Shown here: in pieces, positions 47,201 to 59,200 of the stretch
Numbering within the stretch: position 1 is the first letter of the stretch
Layout: each line of letters begins with the position of its first letter
NCBI GenBank assembly: GCA_013397075.1
Contig: VWZS01000842.1
Location: 34,176-98,175 of the forward strand
Direction: 5' to 3'
DNA length: 64,000 nt
From: Rhabdornis inornatus
Taxonomy: Eukaryota; Chordata; Aves; Passeriformes; Rhabdornithidae
Translations under genes and position numbers: made by a program
The notes under the pieces: generated by a model
The model's input: only the letters and a program-made list of their open reading frames with translations
Told to the model about the DNA's origin: nothing
Databases searched by the model: none

Positions 47201-50200
47201 GCAATGGGTGTACCAGCAGCCTGGTGAGAAGGCGTGGGTTCCCCCACCTGCCTCTGTCCAGCCCTGCTTCTTCCTCCACTTGCCCCAGGGCCGTAGCAGG
47301 AGACTGCCAAAGGGATGTGGCCTTGTGCCACCTTTCAGCACTGTCTGCCTCCCCATCCAGATGTGCTGGCATGCTGCCCCCAAGCCCTGGCTGGGCTGGG
47401 ACATCACTGAGCATCTGAGAGGGATGTCTCACTCAATCTGGCTGATTACTACAAACCCAAGGCCATTTCCATACTTGGGTTTGGGGCCTGGTTCTTCTGT
47501 GCCCCCTCAGGGTACGGGCCCCTCTTTGTCTCCCCCTGCCATAAAGTCGTGGTGCTGCTAGAGGCACTGGCACAGCCAGGACTGGCACCTTGTTCCCTAG
47601 CTGACACCAGGGCACCCTAACCCTGTTCAGACTTACATCAGAGACACATCTGTCATCTGTGTGTGGTTCTGTGTCTAGAGTATTTCATCATTTGCCAAGC
47701 AGAGGTGCAGGTGCTATGGACAGGGTAATGTAAAACTGGGTGTTCCCTGCACCACAGAGTCCTGGAGTGCCTGGGCTGGGGGCATAGGGCATAGGTTTGG
47801 GGTCCCCCTTCACTAGACACTGTCTCCCTCCCTGCCCACAAGATGCAGCAGTGTGTGGGGAGACTGGTCCCCCCTGTGAGCCTCTTGCAGACCCCTGTGC
47901 AGGGACTGGCTTGTCAATTCCAGGCAGCATGCAAGCAGGGACCTGGATAGGATGGGAAGAGACCACAGCCTATGCATCTCTGGCTGGAATGGGCCATGGT
48001 GGCCCAGTCAGAGACTGGACCCGGGCTGGTTCTACTCTCCCCAGGCCCACAAGCGAGAGGATGTGGTGGAGCAGGAGCATGTCCGAGCTGGGAGGCAGGA
48101 GCTGTGCAGCCAGCAAGCGGGAGACCCCCAGAAACCCAGTGCTCAGGGTGAGTTCCCACAAATGTCCATGGCAAAGTCCTGTCTAGGTGTGTGCCTGGGG
48201 CCAGAGCTATGCCTGGCCAGCTGCAGCACGATTGAGTGCATACCATCTCACAATGGTGGCCAGGGCAGCTGGGTGCCTGGGAGTGGCTGCAGGAGTAGGG
48301 ATGCATTGCAGGCAGCCGCAGGCTTCCTGAGCAGAGTGTCTTCTCACCCACAGCCGTGGTTTCAGGGACCCTTGTGCTCATGGAGCTGCAGCCTACCCCA
48401 GAGCCCAATCCAGAGCCTGAGGATGGTGGTGAGGACCTGCAGCAGGCCCAGACCCAAGGGCAGCCCCAGGCAGCCTGGAAGGAAGGGAACCTGGGTAGTC
48501 CTGCCAGCACCCCAGAGCCCAGTGTCGCACAAAGCCCCAGAGGGGAGCAACTCATCCCAGGCCAGCCCAGTGCTGGCAGCCAGGTACAAAACTGGTGGCA
48601 GCTGCTGCTGCCCTCCTTGCCCAGGGCTGGCAGTCTGTGGGTGAAGGCAACTTTAATGGGGGGACTGCATGTAGCACTCAGCTGAGTGCTCTTCCCCTCT
48701 ACTCCCATAGCTTCATGTTGGGGTGCACTGCCAGGTGCTGGAGCCAGGTGGGAGACACGAGAGGCCATCAGTGGGTAAGTGTAGCCCTGAGGGGGGTGAC
48801 ATGAGAGCTGTGTCCCCCTGACAGCTGGGCAGTGCTGCCCCAGAGCCCCCCCAGCTCCCCTGTCCTGCAGCATGTACATCCCAGGCAGTCCTGGGGATAT
48901 GACTCCAGCCCATGTGTGCTGGGCCAGGAATGTGAGTGCAGGACATGGCCAGGCCAAAGGCCACCCCTAGCTGGGGGCTGATTGCTGCCTAGCCAAGTGG
49001 TGGCAATGCCCACACCAGCCAGGGAACTGAGTGCCAGGCAGGCTGTTTACTGGGGCTCCCACTCTGGCCGGGTTACTGCAGGGCCATGAAAGGGAATCGG
49101 TGCCAGTAGCAAACCCTGGCCTTTTGCATTCTTTGTCCCAATAAGGCTGGGAGCTGTGCTTGGCTGGCCCTGACCACCCCCACCCTGGGCCCAGCACCCT
49201 GCAGGGCCTCCTCACATCCCTGAGGGATTCCAGTGGCCAGCAGTTGCCCTCTTCCTACTGCTGGGAAAACCATCCCCATGGCTGTCCCAGGAGGAAATGG
49301 GGAAAAAACCAAAACACAGCTCTCTGCTTCCAGGGGTGCTGCCCTGGCAGGTGGAGGTTGCTGTCCCTCTGAGGAGACCATGGAGTCTGCTGGCTCCTGG
49401 GAAGATGCTGGAGGTGGTGGGTTGCAGCGTGGCACAGCCCTGGGGTAGAGGAAGGTGTGCAGGATCTGACCGCCCCCCCTTGCCTCACAGGGGGCTTAAA
49501 CCTGGGTTCTGAGGAGAAGCTGAGCCCCCTCCCTCCATGGGCATCAATGACTCCAGCCCCAGGGCAGAGCCCTGCCCGCACCCTTGAAGGCTGAGCCACC
49601 TGGTCCCCTCAGTGTCTCTCTAGAGGCAATGGTGTGCCACAGCATGGTGAGGACAGGGGTGATCCCAACCTTTCAACACAGACCCTAGGGACCCCCACTG
49701 CACTGCTGGGCGCAGAGCCTACCCTCCTCTGTAGTGTGGTTTTGCATTGCAGGACAGTCCATGCCTGGGGTGCAGGGCAGCCTACAAGTGCTGATGAATT
49801 TTGGCACTAAGCTCTGGGGGAGTGTGGAGTGATGGGGAGGGAGACCGCAGGGTGCTGTGCTGGGGTGGGAGGATGCCAGCAGCACCTATGCCATGCTCAC
49901 CCTCTGCTCCCTTTGTGTTATTTCTTCCTTGGCCTGTCTCTTCCCAAGCATCAGTGCCCACTCAGGAGGTAATGGGGACCCCGGCTCGCCTGAATACTCA
50001 CCGGTGGGAGCTGGCGCCCTCCTCCCTTTACCTTGCTGGCCCCACGGGTAAGATCCTAGTTGGGGCTGCCTCCATCCTCTGCTTCCCGGTGGCGGGATGT
50101 CCCCGGTGGAGCCTGGGCAGGTGTGGAGCTTTGCAGTGCCAGGATGCTGCTGGCTGCCCACCTGCTCTTTTGCTTCCTGCCCAGAAGCCCTCTCTCCCTC

Positions 50201-53200
50201 CCAGCCATGTGCACAAGCATCCGGCAGCAGTGGGGGGAGGGAGCAGAGGCTTTGAGGGGCTGCAGCCACCCTGGAAAATGCTGGGTGCATGATGGGATCT
50301 CTGGGGGGCAGCAATACGTCCCGTGAGCACTTTGGGGTTGCATGCATGGTCAGGCACTCCGGGGGCCTTGCGCGTCGTGTGGGCAACCTATGGGGTCTGC
50401 ATGCACATTGTAGCATCCTGGGGCGGGGGCAGCATGCATCGCAGGGGGCACCCCAGGGTGGGGGACAGCGTGTATCGCAGGGGGCACCGCGGGGCGCCGC
50501 ACGCAGAGTGCGGGGCCAAGTCCCGGCGGGGACACGCGCAGGCGGCCGCAGTCCGGTGACCCCGCGCCCATCCCCGCAGCGCCGCGCCCCGCCGGACCCC
50601 CACCTTCCCCCGCCACNGGGCCCCGCACGGCCCCGCCGACGCCCGCTCAAAACGCGCGGGGCAGCGGCGGCGCAGAGCAGCGCCCGGCCCCGCGCCCCGC
50701 CGGATCCCGCCTCGACGCCATGAAGACCTTCTTCACCATCGAGATCAAGGATGGGCGCGTGCAGCCTCTGGCGCCCCGCATCACGGCCGCCCCCGGCAGC
50801 CAGCGGGCAGGTGGGCACTGATGGGTACGGGGTGCGCAGGACAGGTCCAGTGGGCAGATGGCATCTGTCGTGAGGCTTGACGCTGTAGGGGCAATGGGGA
50901 TGGGTGTTATGCAGGGAGGTGGGACTGGAAAAGGTGGGGATCTCTCAGGAAGGTGGGCATCGTGGGGGAATGCACCCGGGGAATCCACCGGGCTGTAAGC
51001 ACTACAGGACTGTGCTCCTAGTATGACAAGGTGCACAGCTGGGCAGTGGAGCAGGTGGGTGCCAGTGGACAGTTGGGCACAAATGGGCAGCTGGAGGTGG
51101 GCAGGCTGAGCCACGCCAGGTGGGTGCTGATAAGCAGCAGTGGCATTTAAGTGCTGGCAGCCCAGATGTTGAGCACAGGTGCTGCCAGAAGAACAAAGTG
51201 TGCCTGGTAGTCCTCATCCTTTGGCCTGCACTCTCAGACTGCTTGGGGCATCTGAGTTCGGGGAGACCGTCTGTCCCCAACCCTAGTGTCTTACCGTGTT
51301 TATGTTTGGGGTCATTCCCCAATCCCTGCCCCAGCCCTGCCCCATCCTCTCCCCACTGACCTGCTGGTTCAGGGGAGCTCACGCCATCATGCTCTGTCCC
51401 ATCTCACCACTGCACCACGCCTGTTCCAGCCCTGCCCCAACCCTGCTTGCCCGCAGATGTGGCTGGCTCAGGTACTCCTGTGGCCATCCCTCTCACCAGG
51501 GGGTCTCGGCTCCAGCTGAAATACTGCATAAAGTGTCCTTTCTTGGGGAGGATGATAAACCAGGGCAGTGAGGGGTCTCAACTTTCCCATCTCTTGATTG
51601 CTCCCAAAGCCCTTTCCCTGTGCTAGAGTTCAGTGCTCACTGCCAGGACAGGATGTGTGGGGCAGGCAGATAGCCCAGCCAGAGCCACTCCCCTGTGGCT
51701 CAGCTCAGCTGAGCTGACTCCCACTCAGCTGTGGGGCTGAGCCTGTGGGCTGGGTCAGACCCCACATGCCTCCTGCTTCCCCTTGCAGAGGTGACTCTGG
51801 GTCTGCGGAGCACCCCCATCCGTATCACCACCATCCCCAGTAGCGTCAGCAGCATCTGCAACATCAGCAGTGTTAGCAGCAATGTCACCAAGGTGAGTGC
51901 CCAGGGGGTCTATGGGGCCGTGCCCCATCTGGCCATTGCTTGGCAGTTTCAGGGCTTGGGGTGGGGACCAGGGACCAAAGAGTTAGCGTAGGCAGCATGG
52001 TCCAGAGGCTCTGTCTGGTTTTGGTTGTTGCTTTTGTTTTGGTAGGGTTTTTTTCATCAAGAGACCCTGGACTTTGTGTGGTGTGTGGTTGCACAGCCCC
52101 AGATGAGCTCCCTGCACTCTGGACTGTGCCACCATGTACTCAGACACTTGGGGAGGTGGGCGGAGGGGGACAAGGAATCTTTTGTGGGTCTCTCTTTGTC
52201 TTAAACACCTTTAAGTGTGGCAGCAGCTCAGGGGAAAACCCACTGCCAATCACCCCTCTGTTTTTCTTCACGGGGATGAACCTTGGCCATGTGTCTGCGG
52301 AGCCTGCCTTGGAGGGGGGCTACTCCTCAAAGGTCTTTAAAGCACCTTGGAGCTGTGGGATGAGGTCTTGCCTGTTCCTGCTATGCCATCCTGAGTGGAG
52401 AGTGCCCAAAGCCCCAGCCCACCTAGGAGGGATTCTTGGGTGCAACTGGAGGAAAAAAACAAGAATCAACCCCTCTGCAGTGTCTTGCGGGGAGGGCAGG
52501 CTGTGGCCACCCTGGGGCTGGGTGCACACAGGAGACAGCCTTTGAAGTGCTTTAATCTGCTCGTGCCCATCTAGGGTAATGCGAGGCGCCCGTGTGCCGC
52601 CTTGGCAGGAGCCAGGATGTCAAACATGGCTCTGTCTCACTCATGGCCGTGCACATGCCTGGCTGCCTCTGCAGGAACAGCACTGTGGGTGGCCTGTGTC
52701 ACTGCCAGTGGCTGTGGTATCACCTGTGGTCTGGGGCATACTGATGGCTGTGGTACCACTGGCTTCACCCCATCCTCAACCCAGCCCTTGCCAGCATGAG
52801 GCAGGCAGTGCCCACAGGTGCTGCCCACACCTGCCAGCAGGTCCTGCCTGTGGGCAGCTGGCTGTGGCAGGGTGACTTCCCTGTGCTGGTGCACTTGGGC
52901 AGGCTTGGCCCGAGCACTTGTCAGCTCTCATTAAGGTATTAGTGGCTCTGTCCAATGAGGTGGGGGACCTGAGACCTTCTGGCTGCCTGGCAGGAGACAC
53001 AGCCTCCCGGTATGCTCCCAGTGAGCAGGGAGGAGGATGAGGCAGTGGTGCTGGCAGCCCTGCCACATAGGGCTTGGTTGGAGGACCAGCAGGCTGCAGG
53101 GACCTGGGGGCAGTAGCCATGGCAGCATGTCTTCTTGTTGGTGGGGTGCTGCCTGTGCCTGTACAGGGACCTGCTCCCCCTGGGGCAGGCACTGGGCAGC

Positions 53201-56200
53201 ACGGAGGTATGAAAACCTAAAATCCATGCTGTGACTAGGGCCCTTGCACCAATGCCAGCCTGGGGCTGGAGATGTGCTCTGGGTGACATTGGCCCAGAGT
53301 GGGAAGGCACTTGGGCAAAAGAACACAGCAGTGGTTAACCTTTTCACTCACCCAGCACTGCAGTGGTCAGGGCTTTGTCCCACAGCCCCCAGGCTGGTAT
53401 CTGGCCCTGACAGCCTCCAGGGGCGGGGGGGCCACTTGCAGGGCTCCCCTTGCTGAGCCACCTGGTCTCACAGCCGGATGTGCTGCCAAGTGTGGTGCCT
53501 GGCTCAGCACCCCTGCACGGGACCCCCAGCTGCTGGGACCAGAATAGCCCACAGGCAGGGAGCGGGCCAGCCTCCAGCCGGGGGGGTGCCTGGGCCCCTA
53601 TAAAGGGCAGTGGACAGCTGAGCGGGCCTTGCCGCAGTGCCTGCACCGCCACCATGCCGGGGCTCAGCTTGGAGGGGCTGGTGCAAGCTGGGGCAGCTGA
53701 GCTGGCAGAGCTGCGGCAGGAGCTGGTGGCATTCCGGGGGGCAGCAGAGAGGCAACTGGAGTGGGCTCTGCAGCAAGTGCAGACGCTGGCGCAGGCACTG
53801 CAGACATTGGAGCAGGAGCACTTGGAGTTGCGGGCAGAGCTGGGGAGTCTGGGCCGCCGCCTCGATCTGCTGGCACCAGGGCTGCAGACGCTCCCCGGGG
53901 AGGACATCAGCGCCCTCTTTCTGGAAGCACAGGACCCTTGCGCCCACTTTGAGGGCACTGAGGAGCCCAGTGGCCCTGTGGCCCATCCACCCACTTTCTC
54001 CAGTACACGCCAGCAATCGGCCCTGCATCTCTCCCGAAGCAACAGCAGCGTGAGTGTGGGCAGCCCTGCCCCATGACCGGGGGAAGGGAGGGGGTCACCA
54101 GCCCCCAGGGCTCTTGGGGGTGTCTATAGCCCTGGCACAAGGCGTGATTGGCAGTGGTGCACAAGGACATGGCACCATGGAGATCTACCACTCCTTGGGC
54201 TCGCTGTGGTGGGGCTGTGCACCCACCTGTTTCACATTCCCAGTGTGCCAGGTGGGAGGCTGCAGGCAGCTGTCTTGCCCCCACCACAGCACCAGGCACA
54301 GGTGGTGGCATGGGTGCACGTGGCCAACATCAGCTCCCACTGATGACTTTGCCATGCATCGGTTACCGGGCCACAGGATGCAGGGTGGGGTGTGTTTGTG
54401 GCTGTTCTGATCCCCCTTTGTCATCCCTGGTGCCTGGTGCCTATTCCGGGCCTGGCCCACTGCCTGCTATGCATTGCTGGGGGGTTGTGCTGAAAGGGAC
54501 TTGGCATCCTGGCTGTGCTTGGGCAGGGGCCGAACTGGCCTAGATCCTGGCAGGGATCTGGGGCGAGGCTCTTCTCTACACTAAGTCCCTTAATTCCATG
54601 GAAATCCCTGTGCTGCTAATGGCATGCACTGGCCTTGCCAGCACCTTGCTTACTGCTGGGTAACAGCTGCTGCCCAGCCCAGAGCCCTGGGCAACCCCTG
54701 CCTGCTGGAAGACCCAGCCACCTCCTACCAGAGAGCAGGGAGGATTTGGAGCTATTATGGCAGCCAGACTGGAAGGAAGAGAGGGACTGCTGGGCCCTCC
54801 TGGGGCATGGGGTGCTGCAGATTGCCATGTTCCCCTGCCTGCCTTGGGTGCTGCAGATGCTTGTGGCATCCCACCAGCTGAGAGCACTTAGGCCCTAGGA
54901 TCTTCTCTAGGGTCCTCACTGCCTGTAGCACTGGGCAGGTGTCAGGGTGATGAGGGCCTGGACCCTGATGAGAGGTGGGGGGGTGGCCAAGCTGGCAGGG
55001 GCTCAGCTGCACGGTGATGTCCTTGCAGATGGAGCCAGAGGTGGTGGAGCAGCACCAGGCACCAAGGCGAGAACCAGAGCTGACAAACGGCATGGAGAAG
55101 GTGCAAGTGAGGGAGGTGGAGAGAAGGAACAAGCTGAATGTTGAGGAGCTGAGCAAGATTGAGGATGAGGATGTTCTGGATAAGATGGTACCTCCTTCTC
55201 TAGTTTGGGCTCCTGCAAGAAGGTAAAGGGACCTCAAGCTGATGGCAGAAGACTAATGATGACTTCCCCCTCCTGCAGCTGGATCGGACAACAGACTTTG
55301 AGGAGCGACGGCTGATTAGAAATGCCATGCGTGAGCTGCGCCAACGCAAACGAGGTACTCAGGGATGGTGACCCCTGCTAGAGTCGGAAGTGGTGGTGGC
55401 AATATAGGGCGCTGAAGTGGGGCTGTCCAGCCACAGGGAAGCAGTAGGGTGTGTGCTGGGTCTTCTATTGGCTTTGCAAGGCCAAGGACGTCATCCTTCC
55501 CATGAACCAGTTGTGGGCCAGCAGCAGCTGCAAGACCCCTAGTGTAGCAGGAACCATGCCCACCACCCCACCTCCCCGCTGATGCCATCTCCCACTCGTG
55601 TTTGCAGACCAGCGGGAGAAGGAGCGAGACCAGCGGCTGCAGGAGGCTAGGAGCCAATCTGTGGCAGGAAGGCCTGGCCATGCCACAGAGACCACCACCA
55701 GGCAGAGCACTCAGTCAGCCGATGGCTCGGCATGCAGCACCATCACCAAGACTGAGCGTCTTGTCCAGTCTAGTATGGGCTGGGGGGGTGTGCCAGCCCT
55801 TTGGGGGCCTTGCAGAATCCTTCCCAGTGCTCTGCCACCACAGCTCCTTTGCCATTCACTGCCTGTCCTGAGTCTGGCTTAACTGTGTTGGGAGCAGGAC
55901 AGTGTTTCAGAGAGCTGAGTCTCTGGCTTGCCCAGAGCCTGCCTGGGGATAAATAAGGGTTCTGCTCTGGTGACTTCCCTCTGAATCCCAAACCCTATCA
56001 GGATGGCAGGGCCCCATCTGCACCTTTGGCCTGTGTCTTGTCTCCTATACCCCTGCTCTCCCAGTCCCTGGGTGGCTCAAACTGAGTGGCTGCAGGGGCT
56101 GAGAGATGCCCCAGCTCCCTGCTGCTTTGCACTTGCCTCTTTGTTCTCTGCCTGAGGAGCACATGCCCTTTGTCCTCCCTCTACCTGCCTCCCTCTGCCT

Positions 56201-59200
56201 ACCACGTGGGATTTCTCCCTGTTGCACTGCATGGGTGCAAAGGTGTTTGGCAGCAGCAACTGTCTGTGGGTGCTGCTCCTCCCAGCCCAGTAGTTCCTGT
56301 TGCTTTGTCCCTGCAGGTGATGGCACCAAGACCTCTCGTACTACAACCATGGAGTCGAGTTATGTGAAGAGATCAGACAGTAAGAGTTTTTCCTGGCCTT
56401 TCCCCACAGCATCCTCAGGGTGTAACCCTGGGACATCGCTGCTGAGCCATCACTGCCCTGGTGCAGGCAGAGTCCTGCCTGCCTGGCACAGCTCCTGCCC
56501 AGGGCCTCTGTCCTTCCTCTCTCTCTGCAGATGGCAACAGCACTTTCGTTCAAACAAAATCATCCTACAGCTCCTCATCCAAAAAGACAGGCAGGTGAGC
56601 AGAGGTGCCTGTGGGGACAGCCGCACATGGTCCCTTGTCACTCATTTGCTTGCACAAACCCTCTGCCCAGCTTGCAGCGTCCCCACTGCAAATGTGACCC
56701 CAAAGCCTCCAGGTCCTTGAGGTACATTCACTGTGTTCAGAGGTTCTCATGGGTCCTTCCATGAGCATGGAGATAGGTTTGCCACCTGAGGACCTTAAGC
56801 CACCTCTCATCTATCCCAGGGATGTGGAGGTCTCCAGAGTTTCAGGGCTGGCCACGGGCTGAGACCACTGCTTGCCCTCCCCTGGGCTGCCCACAGCCCC
56901 TTTAGCATTGCCTATCTCTCTCCCAGCATTTTTGACCGTGAGGATGACAGTGCTTCTCGGCAGAGCAGCCTGGCTGCGCTGGAGCGGCGTCAGGCAGAGA
57001 AGAAGAAGGAACTGATGAAAGCGCAGAGCCTGCCCAAGACATCAGCCTCACAGGCACGCAAGGCCATGATGGAGAAGCTGCAGAAAGAGGGTGGGAGGTG
57101 AGGCTAGGCCTGGGGCAGGCTGACCAGGGCAGCGAGTGCTGTACAAATAACAATATGCTGCAGCTATGGATAACACCCCATGTCTCCTGCCACAGTTCAA
57201 ACCCTGCAGCATCACAGACCACCGTGCAGCGCTCTTCCAGCTTTGGCGTGCCAAATGCCAACAGTATCAAACAGATGTTGCTGGACTGGTGCAGAGCCAA
57301 GACCCGGGGCTATGAGGTGGGTGTTACCTCCTCTTCTTGTCCCAAAGCCAGTCACTCTGTCCCTTGCTAACTCTGTTGCCCTCTCAGCATGTAGACATCC
57401 AGAACTTCTCATCCAGCTGGAGTGATGGCATGGCCTTCTGTGCCTTGGTCCACAATTTCTTCCCTGATGCATTTGACTACAGTAAGCTGACACCCCAGAA
57501 CCGCCGCCAAAACTTCGAGGTGGCCTTCTCTTCTGCAGAGTACGTACCTCTCTTGCCATCATAGGGATTTGGAGCGGCTTGGGGTGGCTCTCCTGCTCGC
57601 TGCTGGGGTGAGGGGGGACACATGGAGGTGATGGTGCTGGAGGTGGGTGCCTGTAGGTGTCACTCCCCCCGTGCAATGCAACAAGGTTAGGCACTGTGGG
57701 GGCAAGCAGCAGCTCTGTGGGCAGAGTCACAAGAGGCCAGTGCAGCCCAGTCTGATGTGGCAAGGGTGGGTACGGGGGTCTGGGTTCCTGGGTGTGGGGC
57801 AGAGCACCCAAATGTAGAGCAGCAGCCTCATAAGCACACCTGGCTTCAGGCAGTACATTCCATCCTGGGTTACCAGGTGTGGGACTGCAGCCAGTGCGGG
57901 GAGAAGGGCTTGGCTATGCCAGGTGCATCCTTTTACAGTTGTAGGGGCTCAAACACCATTGCAGCTTCTCCAGTCTCTTCCCTTCCCCTTTTGCTTCTGG
58001 TTTTCCTGGGTGCTGAGAGATGGGAGTGCGCCCAACTGGAGGGCTGGCAGCCAGCCCCTCTCTCTTTCCTTCTGTCTCTCTCCCACCCACTTACTCCTCT
58101 CCTCCAGCACCCTGCCAGGGGCAGGGCTGGGGGTGGGGGTCCCATCCTGCTGATGTCCAAGGTGGCGGGGTGAGACGGGGATTCCCGCAAGCTGCCAGGG
58201 TGCCGTGGTGCTGTTTGGTGGAGCGAGAAGGGGGCTGTGGGCCTGGCTCTTCGCGCTCCTGTTAATGGATTTTTTGCCTTAATTGGGAAACTGGTGCGCG
58301 GACTTGAGAGAGCCATCGATCTCTCCGGCCTGGAAGCCAGGTGGCCTCTCGTCCTTCCTCCTCCTCCAGCTCTTGTGAGCGTCCTCTCCCGAGCTTCCTG
58401 CACCAGGGCTGTGCTGCGCGGTTCCAAGTGGAGCTGGGCAGGAGGGCGGGGCTTTCCCCCCCACCATCCTCCCAGCGGGTCTATATAGGAGCTATATAGA
58501 GCGCCACTCCACTCTGGAACCCGCTCCCTGAGCACCTGGCGTGCCAGAACACCTCACTCATCCTCCTCCTCCTCCTTTTCCATCTGTCTTTCCCTCTGGA
58601 CTACACGCCTCTCCACGCCACTCACCTGCCCCTCTCCCCCTTGCTTGTGCCCCCCCAGTATCACTGAATGGCCTTGGCGTGGGGTGCCTGGAGCCCTCCT
58701 GCCCCTGCATTGTGCATCCCCAGAGCATGCCAGAGCGGAGCAGCTGCCAGTGGGATGGGAACTGCACTGATCTGTGTCTCTTGTTTTCTCTTCCTTCCCT
58801 CCCTGACTGGGCTGCGGTCACTGGCTTGCCCCTCTCTCCCTGCACCCAGGAAGCACGCGGACTGTCCACAGTTGCTGGACGTGGAGGACATGGTCCGGAT
58901 GCGCGAGCCAGATTGGAAGTGTGTGTACACATACATTCAGGAATTCTATCGCTGCCTGGTCCAGAAGGGGCTGGTAAAAACCAAAAAGTCGTAGCCCATT
59001 GTCAGCCCCCCCCAGGACCGATGGTGAGAATCTTCCCCTCCAAGTACCTGCCCATGCCCCCACCACCACCAGGGCTCGGCAGGGAACTGACTGCCTCGGC
59101 TGCGGACGAGGCTGGGGGATGCTGGTGGGTGAGGGGCGAGTCCTGGCAGTGCCAGACAGGGCCCAGCAGGAGATGGGCAGAGACAGCTGGTTGGGCTCTG

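Noticed and set aside
47914..48957. 347-codon minus-strand frame
   Set aside because: It is antisense to SMTN exons 6 to 8 and their introns. It has no domain, and its length follows from GC-rich codon composition.
49492..49590. Possible extra SMTN exon after the CCTCACAG acceptor
   Set aside because: In the phase required from exon 8 it stays open for about 33 codons but then meets TGA, with no convincing GT donor before it.
51700..51717. Perfect 18-bp palindrome TCAGCTCAGCTGAGCTGA
   Set aside because: It is built from repeated CAGCT words that are common in this GC-rich intron. It is too short to claim a function.
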